Assembly (NCBI GenBank): GCA_015655535.1
Contig: JAATEW010000014.1
Coordinates: forward strand, 1-7,997
DNA length: 7,997 nt
From: Hyphomicrobiales bacterium
GTDB taxonomy: Bacteria; Pseudomonadota; Alphaproteobacteria; Rhizobiales; Beijerinckiaceae
Reading direction: 5' to 3'
Shown: positions 1-6,692 of the stretch, piece by piece
Position numbering within the stretch: position 1 is the first letter of the stretch
How the letters are laid out: each line of letters begins with the position of its first letter
Notes under the pieces: generated by a model
The model's database searches: none
Told to the model about the DNA's origin: nothing
The model's input: only the letters and a program-made list of their open reading frames with translations
Position numbers and translations under genes: made by a program

Positions 1-2960
1 AGATGCTCTACATGAAATCGACGAGCGGCAATGACGGCAGCTATAATCTCACCGTCAGCTTCGCGCTCGGCACCAATCCCGACATCGATACGGTCAACGT
101 CAACAATCGCGTGCAGACGGCTCTGTCGCAATTGCCGGCGCAGGTGACGCAGCAAGGCCTCACCGTTCAGAAGCGCTCCTCGGCCATTCTGCAATTCGTC
201 CAATTCTATGCCGACGAAGGCCACGACGATCTCAATACGCTGTTCATCACCAATTATGTCACGATCAATGTGCTCGACGAAATATCGCGCACCTTCGGCG
301 TTGGTCAGGCCAATCTTTTCGCCCTGCAGAAATATTCGATGCGCATCTGGTTCGACATTCAGCGCCTGACGAGCCTGAATCTCGCGCCGTCGGACATTAT
401 CGCGGCGATCCAGACCCAGAATGTTCAGGCCCCGATCGGCCGCATCGGCTCGCGGCCGATCGGCGACGATCAGCAGTTCCAGTTCAATCTCCAGACGCAA
501 GGGCGGCTGACGACGCCGGAGGAATTCGGCAATATTGTCGTCAGGGCGCTCCCTGACGGGTCCGTCCTGCGCATCAAGGATGTCGCCCGCGTCGAGATGG
601 GCGCGCAGAACCTCGACACGGAAAGCCGGCTTTCCGGCCGTCCCGCCGTCGCGCTCGCGACTTATCTTTCGCCCGGCGCCAATGCCGTCGATACGGCGGC
701 GGCGATCGGGAAGGTCCTGGAAAAGGCCAGCAAAAGATTTCCGGCGGGGCTCAAATATAAGGTCGTCTATGATTCGACGACTTTCGTGACCGACACGATC
801 AAGGAGGTTTTGAAGACCCTGGTCGAGGCCTTCGTTCTCGTCGTGCTCGTGGTCTTTCTCTTCCTCGGCAGCCTGCGTGCGACCATCGTGCCGGCGGTTG
901 CCGTGCCGGTGAGCCTGATCGGCACGTTCGCGGTTCTGCTCGCCGTCGGCTTTTCGGCCAATACGGTCTCGCTGCTTGCCATGGTGCTGGCCATCGGTAT
1001 CGTCGTCGATGATGCGATCGTCGTCGTCGAAAACGTCGAGCGCGTCATGGAAGAAGAGCCGGATCTCAGTCCGGCCGACGCAACCAAGAAGGCGATGGGG
1101 CAGATCACCGCGCCGATCATCGCGATCACGCTCGTGCTGCTCTCGGTCTTCGTGCCGATCGCCTTCATTCCAAGCGTGTCCGGCCAATTATTCCGGCAGT
1201 TCGCGGTGACGATCAGCGTCGCCATGCTGATCTCGGCGCTCAACGCTCTGACCCTGTCGCCGGCGCTTTGCGCCGTCTTCCTGCGCCATAGCGGGCCGAA
1301 GCGCGGTGTCATGAGCTATGTGCTGAAGGGCATCGACTGGGTCCGCGACGGCTATGCCGCGATCGTCACAAGGCTCGTGCGCGTCGCCGTGGTCGGCATC
1401 GTCGTCGTCATCGGCTTCGGTGTAGCGATCTACGGCACGGCGATGGTGACGCCGACGGGCTTCCTGCCGGAGGAAGACCAGGGCGGCTTCTTCATCTCGG
1501 TCCAATTGCCGGACGGCGCCTCCGTCGCGCGCACCAGCGCCACGATGCGCGATGTCGAGAAGCTGATGCTCGGCATGCCGCAGGTTCAAGACACGTTCAC
1601 GGTCGTCGGCTTTTCGATCCTGGATTCCGCCAATGAGCCGAATTACGGCTTCATGTTCGTGAAGCTGAAACCCTTCGAAGACCGCCAGAGCGTGTCCGAC
1701 TCGGCCCAGGCCATCATCCGGAAAGTCTTCGGCGCGGCCCAAAGCATCAGAACGGCTTCGGTCATCGCCTTCAACCTGCCGCCGATCATCGGCCTGTCGA
1801 CCTCGGGCGGCTTCGAATATCAATTGGAAGCGCTCGAAGGCCAGACGCCGACTCAGGTCGGCAGCGTGATGCAAGGCCTGATCGCCGCGGCGAACCAGGA
1901 CAAATCCCTGGCGCGCGTCTTTTCGACCTTCACCGCCACCAATCCGTCGCTCTTTCTCGACATCGACCGCGACAAAGCCCAGTCGCTCGGCGTCGGCATC
2001 AGCGATATTTTCTTGACGCTTAGCGCCACGCTCGGCGGCAACTACATCAACGACTTCAATATTTATGGCCGTACCTGGCAGGTGAATATCCAAGGCGAGG
2101 CGCAAGACCGCCGCGATATTTCCTCGATCTGGCAGATCTATGTGCGCAACAAGAACGGCCAGATGGTGCCTATGGCGTCCTTGGCCTCGCTCAGGATCGT
2201 GCAAGGCCCGCAAGTCATCACGCGCTACAACAATTACCGCGCGATCACGGTCAATGGCTCGCCCGCGCCGGGGGTTTCGTCAGGCGCGGCTCTCGCGGCC
2301 ATGGCCTCCATCTCCGCCAAGACCCTGCCGCCGGGCTATGGCTTCGAATGGAGCGGCACGGCCTATCAGGAACAGGCGGCGAGCGGCCAGACCGGCATCA
2401 TTCTCGCGCTCGCCGTGCTCTTCGCCTATCTGTTCCTCGTCGCGCTCTACGAGAGCTGGATCATTCCGGTCCCGGTGCTTTTATCGGTCGCCGTTGGCGT
2501 CTTCGGCGCCTATTTCGGCGTCTATTACCTCGGGCTGCCGCTCGATCTCTATGCGCAGATCGGACTGGTCGTCTTGATCGCGCTCGCGGCCAAGAACGGC
2601 ATTCTGATCGTCGCCTTCGCCAAGGAGCAGCGCGAGGAAGGCCGCAGCATCGTCGAGGCCGCGATTCTTGGCGCCGAGCAAAGGTTCCGCGCGGTCATGA
2701 TGACCTCGATCGCCTTCATTCTCGGCCTCGTGCCGCTGGTGACGGCGCATGGCGCGGCGCAGCTTTCCCGCCGCGGCGTCGGCACGCCGGTGTTCTGTGG
2801 TATGATCGCGGCGAGCCTCGTCGGTATTTTCGTCATCCCCATGCTTTATGTGAGCTTCCAAAAGCTGGCCGAAATGCGCACGGCTGGAAAGACGAAACAG
2901 CCGCCGGCCGAGCCGCCGCCCACGCAGCCTCCGCATGGCAGCGCGCCCGAGGCGGTGTGA
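1..2960 (+). CDS. RND (HAE1 family) multidrug efflux transporter, inner-membrane subunit, 5' partial
   Basis: This is the proton-driven inner-membrane subunit of an AcrB-like tripartite efflux pump, exporting hydrophobic or amphiphilic compounds across the envelope with a periplasmic adaptor and an outer-membrane channel. The first complete codon is at 3. That ATG is not the start, because the MLYM block lies about 75 residues into AcrB, so TM1 and the start are outside the window. The visible 985 residues run through porter domain, TM2-6 (about 267-425), TM7 (about 459-480), second porter/docking region, and TM8-12 from about 797. The proton-relay residues are present: D336-D337 (AcrB D407/D408), K864 (K940), R894 (R971) and T901 (T978), so it should be active. 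A proline-rich cytoplasmic tail ends the protein. It overlaps the next gene by 4 bases. Substrate and regulator cannot be told; the adaptor gene is probably upstream, off the window. Family is certain, subtype is not. Confidence 0.96.
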   Translation, partial: MLYMKSTSGNDGSYNLTVSFALGTNPDIDTVNVNNRVQTALSQLPAQVTQQGLTVQKRSSAILQFVQFYADEGHDDLNTLFITNYVTINVLDEISRTFGVGQANLFALQKYSMRIWFDIQRLTSLNLAPSDIIAAIQTQNVQAPIGRIGSRPIGDDQQFQFNLQTQGRLTTPEEFGNIVVRALPDGSVLRIKDVARVEMGAQNLDTESRLSGRPAVALATYLSPGANAVDTAAAIGKVLEKASKRFPAGLKYKVVYDSTTFVTDTIKEVLKTLVEAFVLVVLVVFLFLGSLRATIVPAVAVPVSLIGTFAVLLAVGFSANTVSLLAMVLAIGIVVDDAIVVVENVERVMEEEPDLSPADATKKAMGQITAPIIAITLVLLSVFVPIAFIPSVSGQLFRQFAVTISVAMLISALNALTLSPALCAVFLRHSGPKRGVMSYVLKGIDWVRDGYAAIVTRLVRVAVVGIVVVIGFGVAIYGTAMVTPTGFLPEEDQGGFFISVQLPDGASVARTSATMRDVEKLMLGMPQVQDTFTVVGFSILDSANEPNYGFMFVKLKPFEDRQSVSDSAQAIIRKVFGAAQSIRTASVIAFNLPPIIGLSTSGGFEYQLEALEGQTPTQVGSVMQGLIAAANQDKSLARVFSTFTATNPSLFLDIDRDKAQSLGVGISDIFLTLSATLGGNYINDFNIYGRTWQVNIQGEAQDRRDISSIWQIYVRNKNGQMVPMASLASLRIVQGPQVITRYNNYRAITVNGSPAPGVSSGAALAAMASISAKTLPPGYGFEWSGTAYQEQAASGQTGIILALAVLFAYLFLVALYESWIIPVPVLLSVAVGVFGAYFGVYYLGLPLDLYAQIGLVVLIALAAKNGILIVAFAKEQREEGRSIVEAAILGAEQRFRAVMMTSIAFILGLVPLVTAHGAAQLSRRGVGTPVFCGMIAASLVGIFVIPMLYVSFQKLAEMRTAGKTKQPPAEPPPTQPPHGSAPEAV

Positions 2961-4213
2961 GGCCTGGCCGCGCCCTTGACCTGATCTCCCGCCGCCGCTT
3001 TCTATTCGGCGTGGGAGGCATGCTCGCCTTTTTAGGCACAGATTCGCCGGGCGTCTTTGCGCAAAAGGCAGCCGAAGCGCCCGGCGGTTTTTCGGCCTTC
3101 CTGCAATCGCTGTGGCCGCTCGCACAGGCGCAAGGCGTGCATCGCGAAACGTTTGATAGGGTCGTCGAAAGCCTGAGCTACGATCAGTCGACCCCAAGCG
3201 GTGCCAGCGCGCAGCCCGAATTCGACCGGCCCTTGCACGCCTATCTCGACGCCGCCGTGACGCCGCAACGCATCGCGCAAGGCCGCGCGCAAGCCGCGCG
3301 CTGGCAGGTCGAATTGGCGGCGATCGAGTCCCGCTATGGCGTCCCCGCACCGGTCCTGCTCGCCGCCTGGGGCATGGAGACCGATTTCGGACGCAGCGCC
3401 GGGGGAAAGGACATCGTCCGGTCCTTGGCCTCGCTCGCTTTTCGCCGCGACGACCGCAGCCTTTTCGCCGATGAATTTGTCGCGGCGCTGGTCATGCTGG
3501 AGCGCGGGGTTCCGCGCGAGGCGCTCAAAGGCTCGTGGGCGGGCGCCATGGGCAATCCGCAATTTCTGCCCTCGGCCTATCTCAAATATGCGGTGCGTTT
3601 CGAGGGCTCGGGCGCGCCCGATATCTGGACCTCGGTGCCGGACAGTCTCGCGTCGATCGGGCATTTCTTGCGCGAATCCGGCTGGCAGCCAGGGCTCCCC
3701 TGGGGCATGGAAGTCATACTTCCCGCCGATTATGATTTCGCCTCGCTCCATATGGCTTTTCCGGCCTGGGCGGCGCTTGGCGCGCGGCCGGCCGGCCAGC
3801 AGGCGCTTCCGGCAAAAGGCGACGCCGCTTTGTTTCTACCCTCGGGCGCGGGCGGCCCCGCCTTTCTGCTGTCGGATAATTATTGGGTCTTGAAGGCCTA
3901 TAATAATTCGGATTCCTACGCGCTCTCGCTGGCGCTTCTCGCGGATCGGCTGGCGGGCGGCAGCGGCCTTCGCGCCGCATGGCCGCGCCAAGAAAAAATG
4001 CTGAGCCGGACGGAAAAGACCGAGGTGCAGCAGCTTTTGACGGCGCAGGGCTTCTATCACGGCACGATCGACGGAAAGTTCGGTCCGGCCTCGCGCGATG
4101 CGATCCATGATTTCCAACGGGCCGCCGGGCTCACTCCGGCCGACGGCTATGGCTCGGCGCAGATCCTGCAGGCGCTTCGAGGCGCTGGTACGACACCGCA
4201 TAAAGCGCGGTGA
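2957..4213 (+). CDS. Tat-exported MltB-type lytic murein transglycosylase with C-terminal peptidoglycan-binding domain
   Basis: This enzyme cleaves the MurNAc-GlcNAc bond of peptidoglycan in the periplasm, leaving 1,6-anhydroMurNAc ends. I chose the GTG at 2957 (418 aa): it overlaps the pump stop as GTGA, has GAGG at 2949-2952, and puts a twin-arginine motif SRRRFLF at residues 11-17, followed by a hydrophobic stretch and a likely cleavage after VFA (residue 35). The SLT_3 (MltB-like) domain spans about 45-340. The predicted catalytic glutamate is E141 in WGMETDFG, and the family block GSWAGAMGNPQFLPS starts at G192; MltB has Q where N200 stands here. A PG_binding_1 domain (about 352-412, with the IDGKFGPASRDAIHDFQ block) follows. 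There is no lipobox, so it should be soluble rather than a lipoprotein. The overlap implies cotranscription and translational coupling with the pump. An upstream in-frame reading from 2348 only shadows the pump gene. Confidence 0.93.
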   Translation: MRPGRALDLISRRRFLFGVGGMLAFLGTDSPGVFAQKAAEAPGGFSAFLQSLWPLAQAQGVHRETFDRVVESLSYDQSTPSGASAQPEFDRPLHAYLDAAVTPQRIAQGRAQAARWQVELAAIESRYGVPAPVLLAAWGMETDFGRSAGGKDIVRSLASLAFRRDDRSLFADEFVAALVMLERGVPREALKGSWAGAMGNPQFLPSAYLKYAVRFEGSGAPDIWTSVPDSLASIGHFLRESGWQPGLPWGMEVILPADYDFASLHMAFPAWAALGARPAGQQALPAKGDAALFLPSGAGGPAFLLSDNYWVLKAYNNSDSYALSLALLADRLAGGSGLRAAWPRQEKMLSRTEKTEVQQLLTAQGFYHGTIDGKFGPASRDAIHDFQRAAGLTPADGYGSAQILQALRGAGTTPHKAR

Positions 4214-4363
4214 CACCGTTTCGCACCGGCCCGACACCAAACTCTCATGGCGCGAGCAGGCCGAAGGCCGTCTCGAAGCATCGAGGGTTTGTAAAAGGCC
4301 GCTAAGGCCTCGTCCTTCGAGACGCGCTCGGCGGAGCGCTCTTCAGGATGAGGGCGCCCGCCG
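4214..4363. repeat. Convergent intergenic region with a palindromic dispersed-type repeat
   Basis: This 150-base gap separates two convergent genes. Its right part (4308-4353) is an imperfect palindrome whose core is a perfect 6-bp stem, GCGCTC at 4324-4329 with GAGCGC at 4334-4339 around a GGCG loop, extended outward by CCTCGTCC against GGATGAGG. An inverted second copy of the left arm lies at 4269-4286: CGTCTCGAAG (4269-4278) is the exact reverse complement of CTTCGAGACG (4315-4324), and CGAGG (4282-4286) of CCTCG (4308-4312). The middle arm can therefore pair in two mutually exclusive ways. From memory, this kind of unit is dispersed between genes in Hyphomicrobiales genomes; that was not searched. 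It may stop transcription from both sides, but no clear T-tract follows, so a terminator call would be weak. No gene is seen here. Confidence 0.7.
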
Positions 4364-4783
4364 CTACTTGGGGATCGCTTGGGGAAGCGGCGGCTGCTTG
4401 ATCGGCTCCTGATCCGGCGTGCCGGTCGGCTGATTGACGTCCCGCGAGAGGGCGGCGCCCGTCTCGTCGCTCATTTCGAGGCAGGTCAGGATTTCAACAT
4501 AGCTCGGGGCGACGATCTCGCCCTGCGTCACGCAATCCACCCGATCCTTGATCTTATATTGCGACCAGTTCTTGGTCAGGAGCGATTTGGCGCGATTTTC
4601 GTCCTGCAGGCAGCCCTGGAAGGTTTTGTCGCGGTCTTCCATGACGTCATAGGCCTCGGCCGCCTTGCAGGAGCTTTTCACGTCGAATGTTGGTACATGG
4701 TCGGTGATCGCGAAGGCCGGCCGCAGCAGCGACATCAGCACGAGGCAGCTCGATAGAGCCGTGATTGTCTTCATGGATGTCAT
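4364..4783 (-). CDS. Small secreted four-cysteine protein of unknown function
   Basis: Function is unknown. The 139-residue protein begins with a clear Sec signal peptide (hydrophobic core about 9-20, likely cleavage after AFA at residue 25), giving a periplasmic or secreted mature protein of about 114 residues. Four mature cysteines, C39, C58, C84 and C101 (spacing 18, 25 and 16), could form two disulfides. The block PSYVEILTCLEM around C101 and the WSQY...RVDC segment before it resemble conserved hypothetical proteins I recall from Bradyrhizobium and relatives; that is memory, not a search. The C-terminal 25 residues are proline-rich and probably disordered. Two starts are possible: ATG at 4783, with GGGG about 7 bases upstream, or ATG at 4774, giving MKTIT..., with AGGA about 10 bases upstream. 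The second makes a more standard signal peptide. The gene is convergent with the transglycosylase and divergent from the glycosyltransferase gene. Confidence 0.85.
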   Translation of the reverse strand: MTSMKTITALSSCLVLMSLLRPAFAITDHVPTFDVKSSCKAAEAYDVMEDRDKTFQGCLQDENRAKSLLTKNWSQYKIKDRVDCVTQGEIVAPSYVEILTCLEMSDETGAALSRDVNQPTGTPDQEPIKQPPLPQAIPK

Positions 4784-4952
4784 GTCCTGGCCCCTATCAT
4801 TCCTTGAACCTTCGCTTGCGCCAAGCTGGCGGCTCCAGCTTGCGTCAGATTGCCTTTTGAACCGCTAAACCGCAGGATTCCAACATGATTCGTAATCCGC
4901 CGCGTTTAATACCTCATTCCTAAATAGCGCGGCCCCACCTTTAAGGCCAGTC
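4784..4952. promoter_or_regulatory. Divergent intergenic spacer with overlapping inverted repeats
   Basis: This 169-base spacer must hold promoters for both the secreted four-Cys gene (leftward) and the glycosyltransferase gene (rightward). A perfect 8-bp inverted repeat lies inside it: CAAGCTGG (4822-4829) and CCAGCTTG (4835-4842) around a 5-base loop. A second stem, GCTTG (4814-4818) with CAAGC (4822-4826), shares the left arm, and GCTTGCG occurs directly repeated at 4814-4820 and 4838-4844. It could be an operator or alternative RNA hairpins in a leader. No T-tract follows, so it does not look like an intrinsic terminator. The right part (about 4855-4930) is locally AT-richer, as expected of promoters, but I could not assign -35/-10 pairs convincingly. 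AAGG at 4943-4946 is the ribosome-binding site for the gene starting at 4953. Confidence 0.4.
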
Positions 4953-5732
4953 ATGACGCAAGCCGCAACAAGACCGATGGTATTTATCGCCACACCGTGC
5001 TTTGGCGGTCTCGTTTCGCAGCATTACATGCAATCGATCATTAGCCTTGTTCAATATGCAGGCCAAGCCGGGTTTGATGCGACGCTCGCGCTGCTTGGAC
5101 ACGATTCTTTGATCACCCGCAGCCGCAATACGCTGGTCTCGCAGTTTTTGAGCACTTCGGCCACGCATCTTCTGTTCATCGACGCCGATATTTCTTTCGA
5201 GCCGGAGCAGGTCCATCGCATGCTTTGCTTCGATCGCGAATTTGTCGCCGGCATCTATCCGCTGAAGGTTATCGATTGGAACAACAATGCCATGCGCCGC
5301 GCGACGACGGGCGAAGCCTTGACCTCGGCGCCCTTGCTTTATGTCGGCACGCTTTGCGAAGGAAACGAGCTTGAACGCGAGGGCGCTTTTGCGACCGGCG
5401 TCTATTGCGGCGGCGGTTTCATGCTGATCAAGCGCGAGGTGATCCTGCGCATGATCGAAGCCTATCCGGAGAGCCGCTACAATAAGGTTCACGCCTTCAG
5501 CAATGCCAAGGCGGAAGAAAATTACGCGCTTTTCGAATGCCAGATCGACCCTGAGACCAAGGCCTATATCAGCGAGGATTTCGGCTTCTGCCAGAAATGG
5601 CGCGATATCGGCGGCAAGATCTGGCTCGACACCGAGGGAAAGCTGACGCATATCGGATCCTATCATTTCCAAGGCGATCCGCGTCTGCGCTATGCACCTG
5701 CACCTCCAGTCGTCCAAGCGCTTACGGCCTAG
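4953..5732 (+). CDS. Glycosyltransferase-like protein, GT-A fold, cytosolic
   Basis: This is probably a nucleotide-sugar-dependent glycosyltransferase; donor and acceptor are unknown. The 259-residue protein has no signal peptide or membrane segment. Its layout fits a compact GT-A fold: a first beta strand (MVFIATPCFGG, 9-19), an RSRN motif (56-59), then THLLFIDADISF containing a DXD-type metal/nucleotide motif D77-A78-D79, a later SEDFGFC segment (207-213) where the acidic pair could supply the catalytic base, and LTHIG with H233, a candidate third metal ligand. RSRN before a hydrophobic strand and DAD recalls glycosyltransferase-like proteins found in bacteria and phages. The ATG at 4953 follows AAGG with 6-base spacing. 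Six cysteines (C16, C92, C135, C152, C196, C213) are more than usual for a cytosolic enzyme of this size. It is upstream of a solute-binding protein gene with no obvious functional link. The fold assignment is fairly secure; the reaction is inferred. Confidence 0.85.
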   Translation: MTQAATRPMVFIATPCFGGLVSQHYMQSIISLVQYAGQAGFDATLALLGHDSLITRSRNTLVSQFLSTSATHLLFIDADISFEPEQVHRMLCFDREFVAGIYPLKVIDWNNNAMRRATTGEALTSAPLLYVGTLCEGNELEREGAFATGVYCGGGFMLIKREVILRMIEAYPESRYNKVHAFSNAKAEENYALFECQIDPETKAYISEDFGFCQKWRDIGGKIWLDTEGKLTHIGSYHFQGDPRLRYAPAPPVVQALTA

Positions 5733-5810
5733 GGCTCGGACCCAGACGGAAGGGCTCGTCCTTCTCCCTGTGGGGGAAGGTTCGCGCGCATCGGATGTGA
5801 GAAGGGCAAA
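5733..5810. repeat. Palindromic intergenic repeat overlapping the next gene's start
   Basis: The gap after the glycosyltransferase contains a hairpin, CCTTCTCCC (5760-5768) with GGGGGAAGG (5772-5780) around a TGT loop, with one mismatched pair. It is followed by TCGCGCGCATCGGATGTGAG (5781-5800). The order 'CCTTCTCCC - loop - GGGGAAGG - CGCGC - CGGATG-GAG' is one I recall as a frequent dispersed intergenic repeat in Hyphomicrobiales genomes; this was not searched. The element runs into the reading frame of the downstream solute-binding protein gene, and its distal end supplies the most plausible start codon there (GTG at 5797). Confidence 0.65.
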
Positions 5811-6669
5811 ACCAAGCCAGGCGCACCGCGCCTTGCGGTTTGGCCTTATCACTTGCCTGATGCTTGGCCTTTCGAGCCTGCTGGCAGGCGGCTTGAAAGC
5901 CGAGGACTCCGTCTTTCTGCCGAATTTCTGGGACCCGCAGCATAGGCTCGAAAAACCGGATCTCGTCGGCATCCACACCTTGCGGTTTTTGACGGAAGAC
6001 GATTATCCGCCGTTCAATTTCACGCTGACGAATGGGACCCTGGCCGGTTTCAATATCGATCTCGCCCGCGCGATCTGCGAGGAATTGAAAGTCACCTGTA
6101 CGGTTCAGGCAAGGCGCTGGGACACGTTGATCGATAGCCTCAACGACGGCCATGGCGATGCCTTGATTGCCTCCTTCGGGATCAATGCCGACACGAGGTC
6201 CAAGCTCGACTTCACGGCACCTTATTATAAAACACCGGCCCGCTTCGTCGTGCCTGCCAACTCGCCCTTGAAAGATGTCTCGCCCGAGGCATTGGCCGGC
6301 AAGACGATCGGCGTCGAGCCCCATAGCGCGCATGAGGCCTATCTCAAAATCTTCTTTCCCGCCGCGATCTTGAAGACGGATCAGCCTGCAAATCTGCGGG
6401 CGGCGCTCAAAAAGGGCGAGATCGACGCGCTCTTCGGCGATGGCGTGACGCTCAGCCTTTGGCTCAATAGCGCCGATGCGCAGAATTGCTGCGCCTTTCG
6501 CGGTGGTCCTTATACCGAGAGCCGGTTTTTCGGCGAAGGCGTCGGCATCGCGGTCAAGAAGGGCAATGTCACCTTGCGCCACGCGCTCGACTATGCCCTG
6601 GCGGCGTTGGCCGAGAAGGGCGTCTATGCCGACCTCTATCTGAAATATTTTCCGGTCGGGCTTTATTGA
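5797..6669 (+). CDS. Periplasmic solute-binding protein, ABC amino-acid type (SBP_bac_3), orphan
   Basis: This protein likely binds a polar amino acid or similar small solute in the periplasm and delivers it to an ABC importer. From GTG 5797 it has 290 residues: a basic n-region, a hydrophobic core (about residues 18-32) and a cleavage site after LKA (about 35). The SBP_bac_3 fold follows: YPPFNF, then GFNIDLARAICEEL and the RWDTLIDSL block. R134 (in TRSKLDF) and D215 (in DALFGD) match the residues that usually hold the ligand carboxylate and amino groups. C94 and C101 have the same CX6C spacing as the HisJ/LAO disulfide; C231-C232 are extra. No permease or ATPase gene is adjacent, so it is an orphan that must borrow a transporter or serve a sensor. 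The start is uncertain because no good Shine-Dalgarno precedes it. The frame is open back to ATG 5692, overlapping the previous gene and reading through the repeat; TTG 5833 is another option. Confidence 0.88.
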   Translation: MRRAKPSQAHRALRFGLITCLMLGLSSLLAGGLKAEDSVFLPNFWDPQHRLEKPDLVGIHTLRFLTEDDYPPFNFTLTNGTLAGFNIDLARAICEELKVTCTVQARRWDTLIDSLNDGHGDALIASFGINADTRSKLDFTAPYYKTPARFVVPANSPLKDVSPEALAGKTIGVEPHSAHEAYLKIFFPAAILKTDQPANLRAALKKGEIDALFGDGVTLSLWLNSADAQNCCAFRGGPYTESRFFGEGVGIAVKKGNVTLRHALDYALAALAEKGVYADLYLKYFPVGLY

Positions 6670-6692
6670 GATAGAGCGCCCACGCTGGGAGG

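Noticed and set aside
3..5. ATG as the true start of the RND pump
   Set aside because: The residues from here match AcrB from about residue 75, inside the first porter subdomain, and TM1 would be missing. The gene begins before the window.
1188..2213. Long antisense reading frame (341 codons) on the minus strand
   Set aside because: It is opposite a certain RND gene, has compositionally biased Arg/Asp/His-rich content, and shows no domain.
2348..2956. A longer transglycosylase starting inside the pump gene
   Set aside because: The added residues are Arg/Ala-rich and low in meaning, typical of an out-of-frame reading of GC-rich coding DNA. The Tat signal after GTG 2957 marks the real N-terminus.
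2481..3350. Antisense frame of 289 codons spanning the pump/transglycosylase junction
   Set aside because: It is Arg-rich, without motifs or a ribosome-binding site, and overlaps two well-supported genes.
4835..4862. Intrinsic terminator from the hairpin followed by CCTTTTG
   Set aside because: The T-run is only four bases and about 12 bases beyond the stem. No gene on the plus strand ends just upstream, so it does not fit a terminator.
5692..5796. N-terminal extension of the solute-binding protein from ATG 5692
   Set aside because: It would overlap the glycosyltransferase gene, translate the repeat, and put about 35 Arg-rich residues before an otherwise normal signal peptide.
4941..5978. 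Antisense frame of 345 codons opposite the glycosyltransferase gene
   Set aside because: The plus-strand frame has DAD/SED/LTH motifs and a ribosome-binding site. The minus frame has neither.
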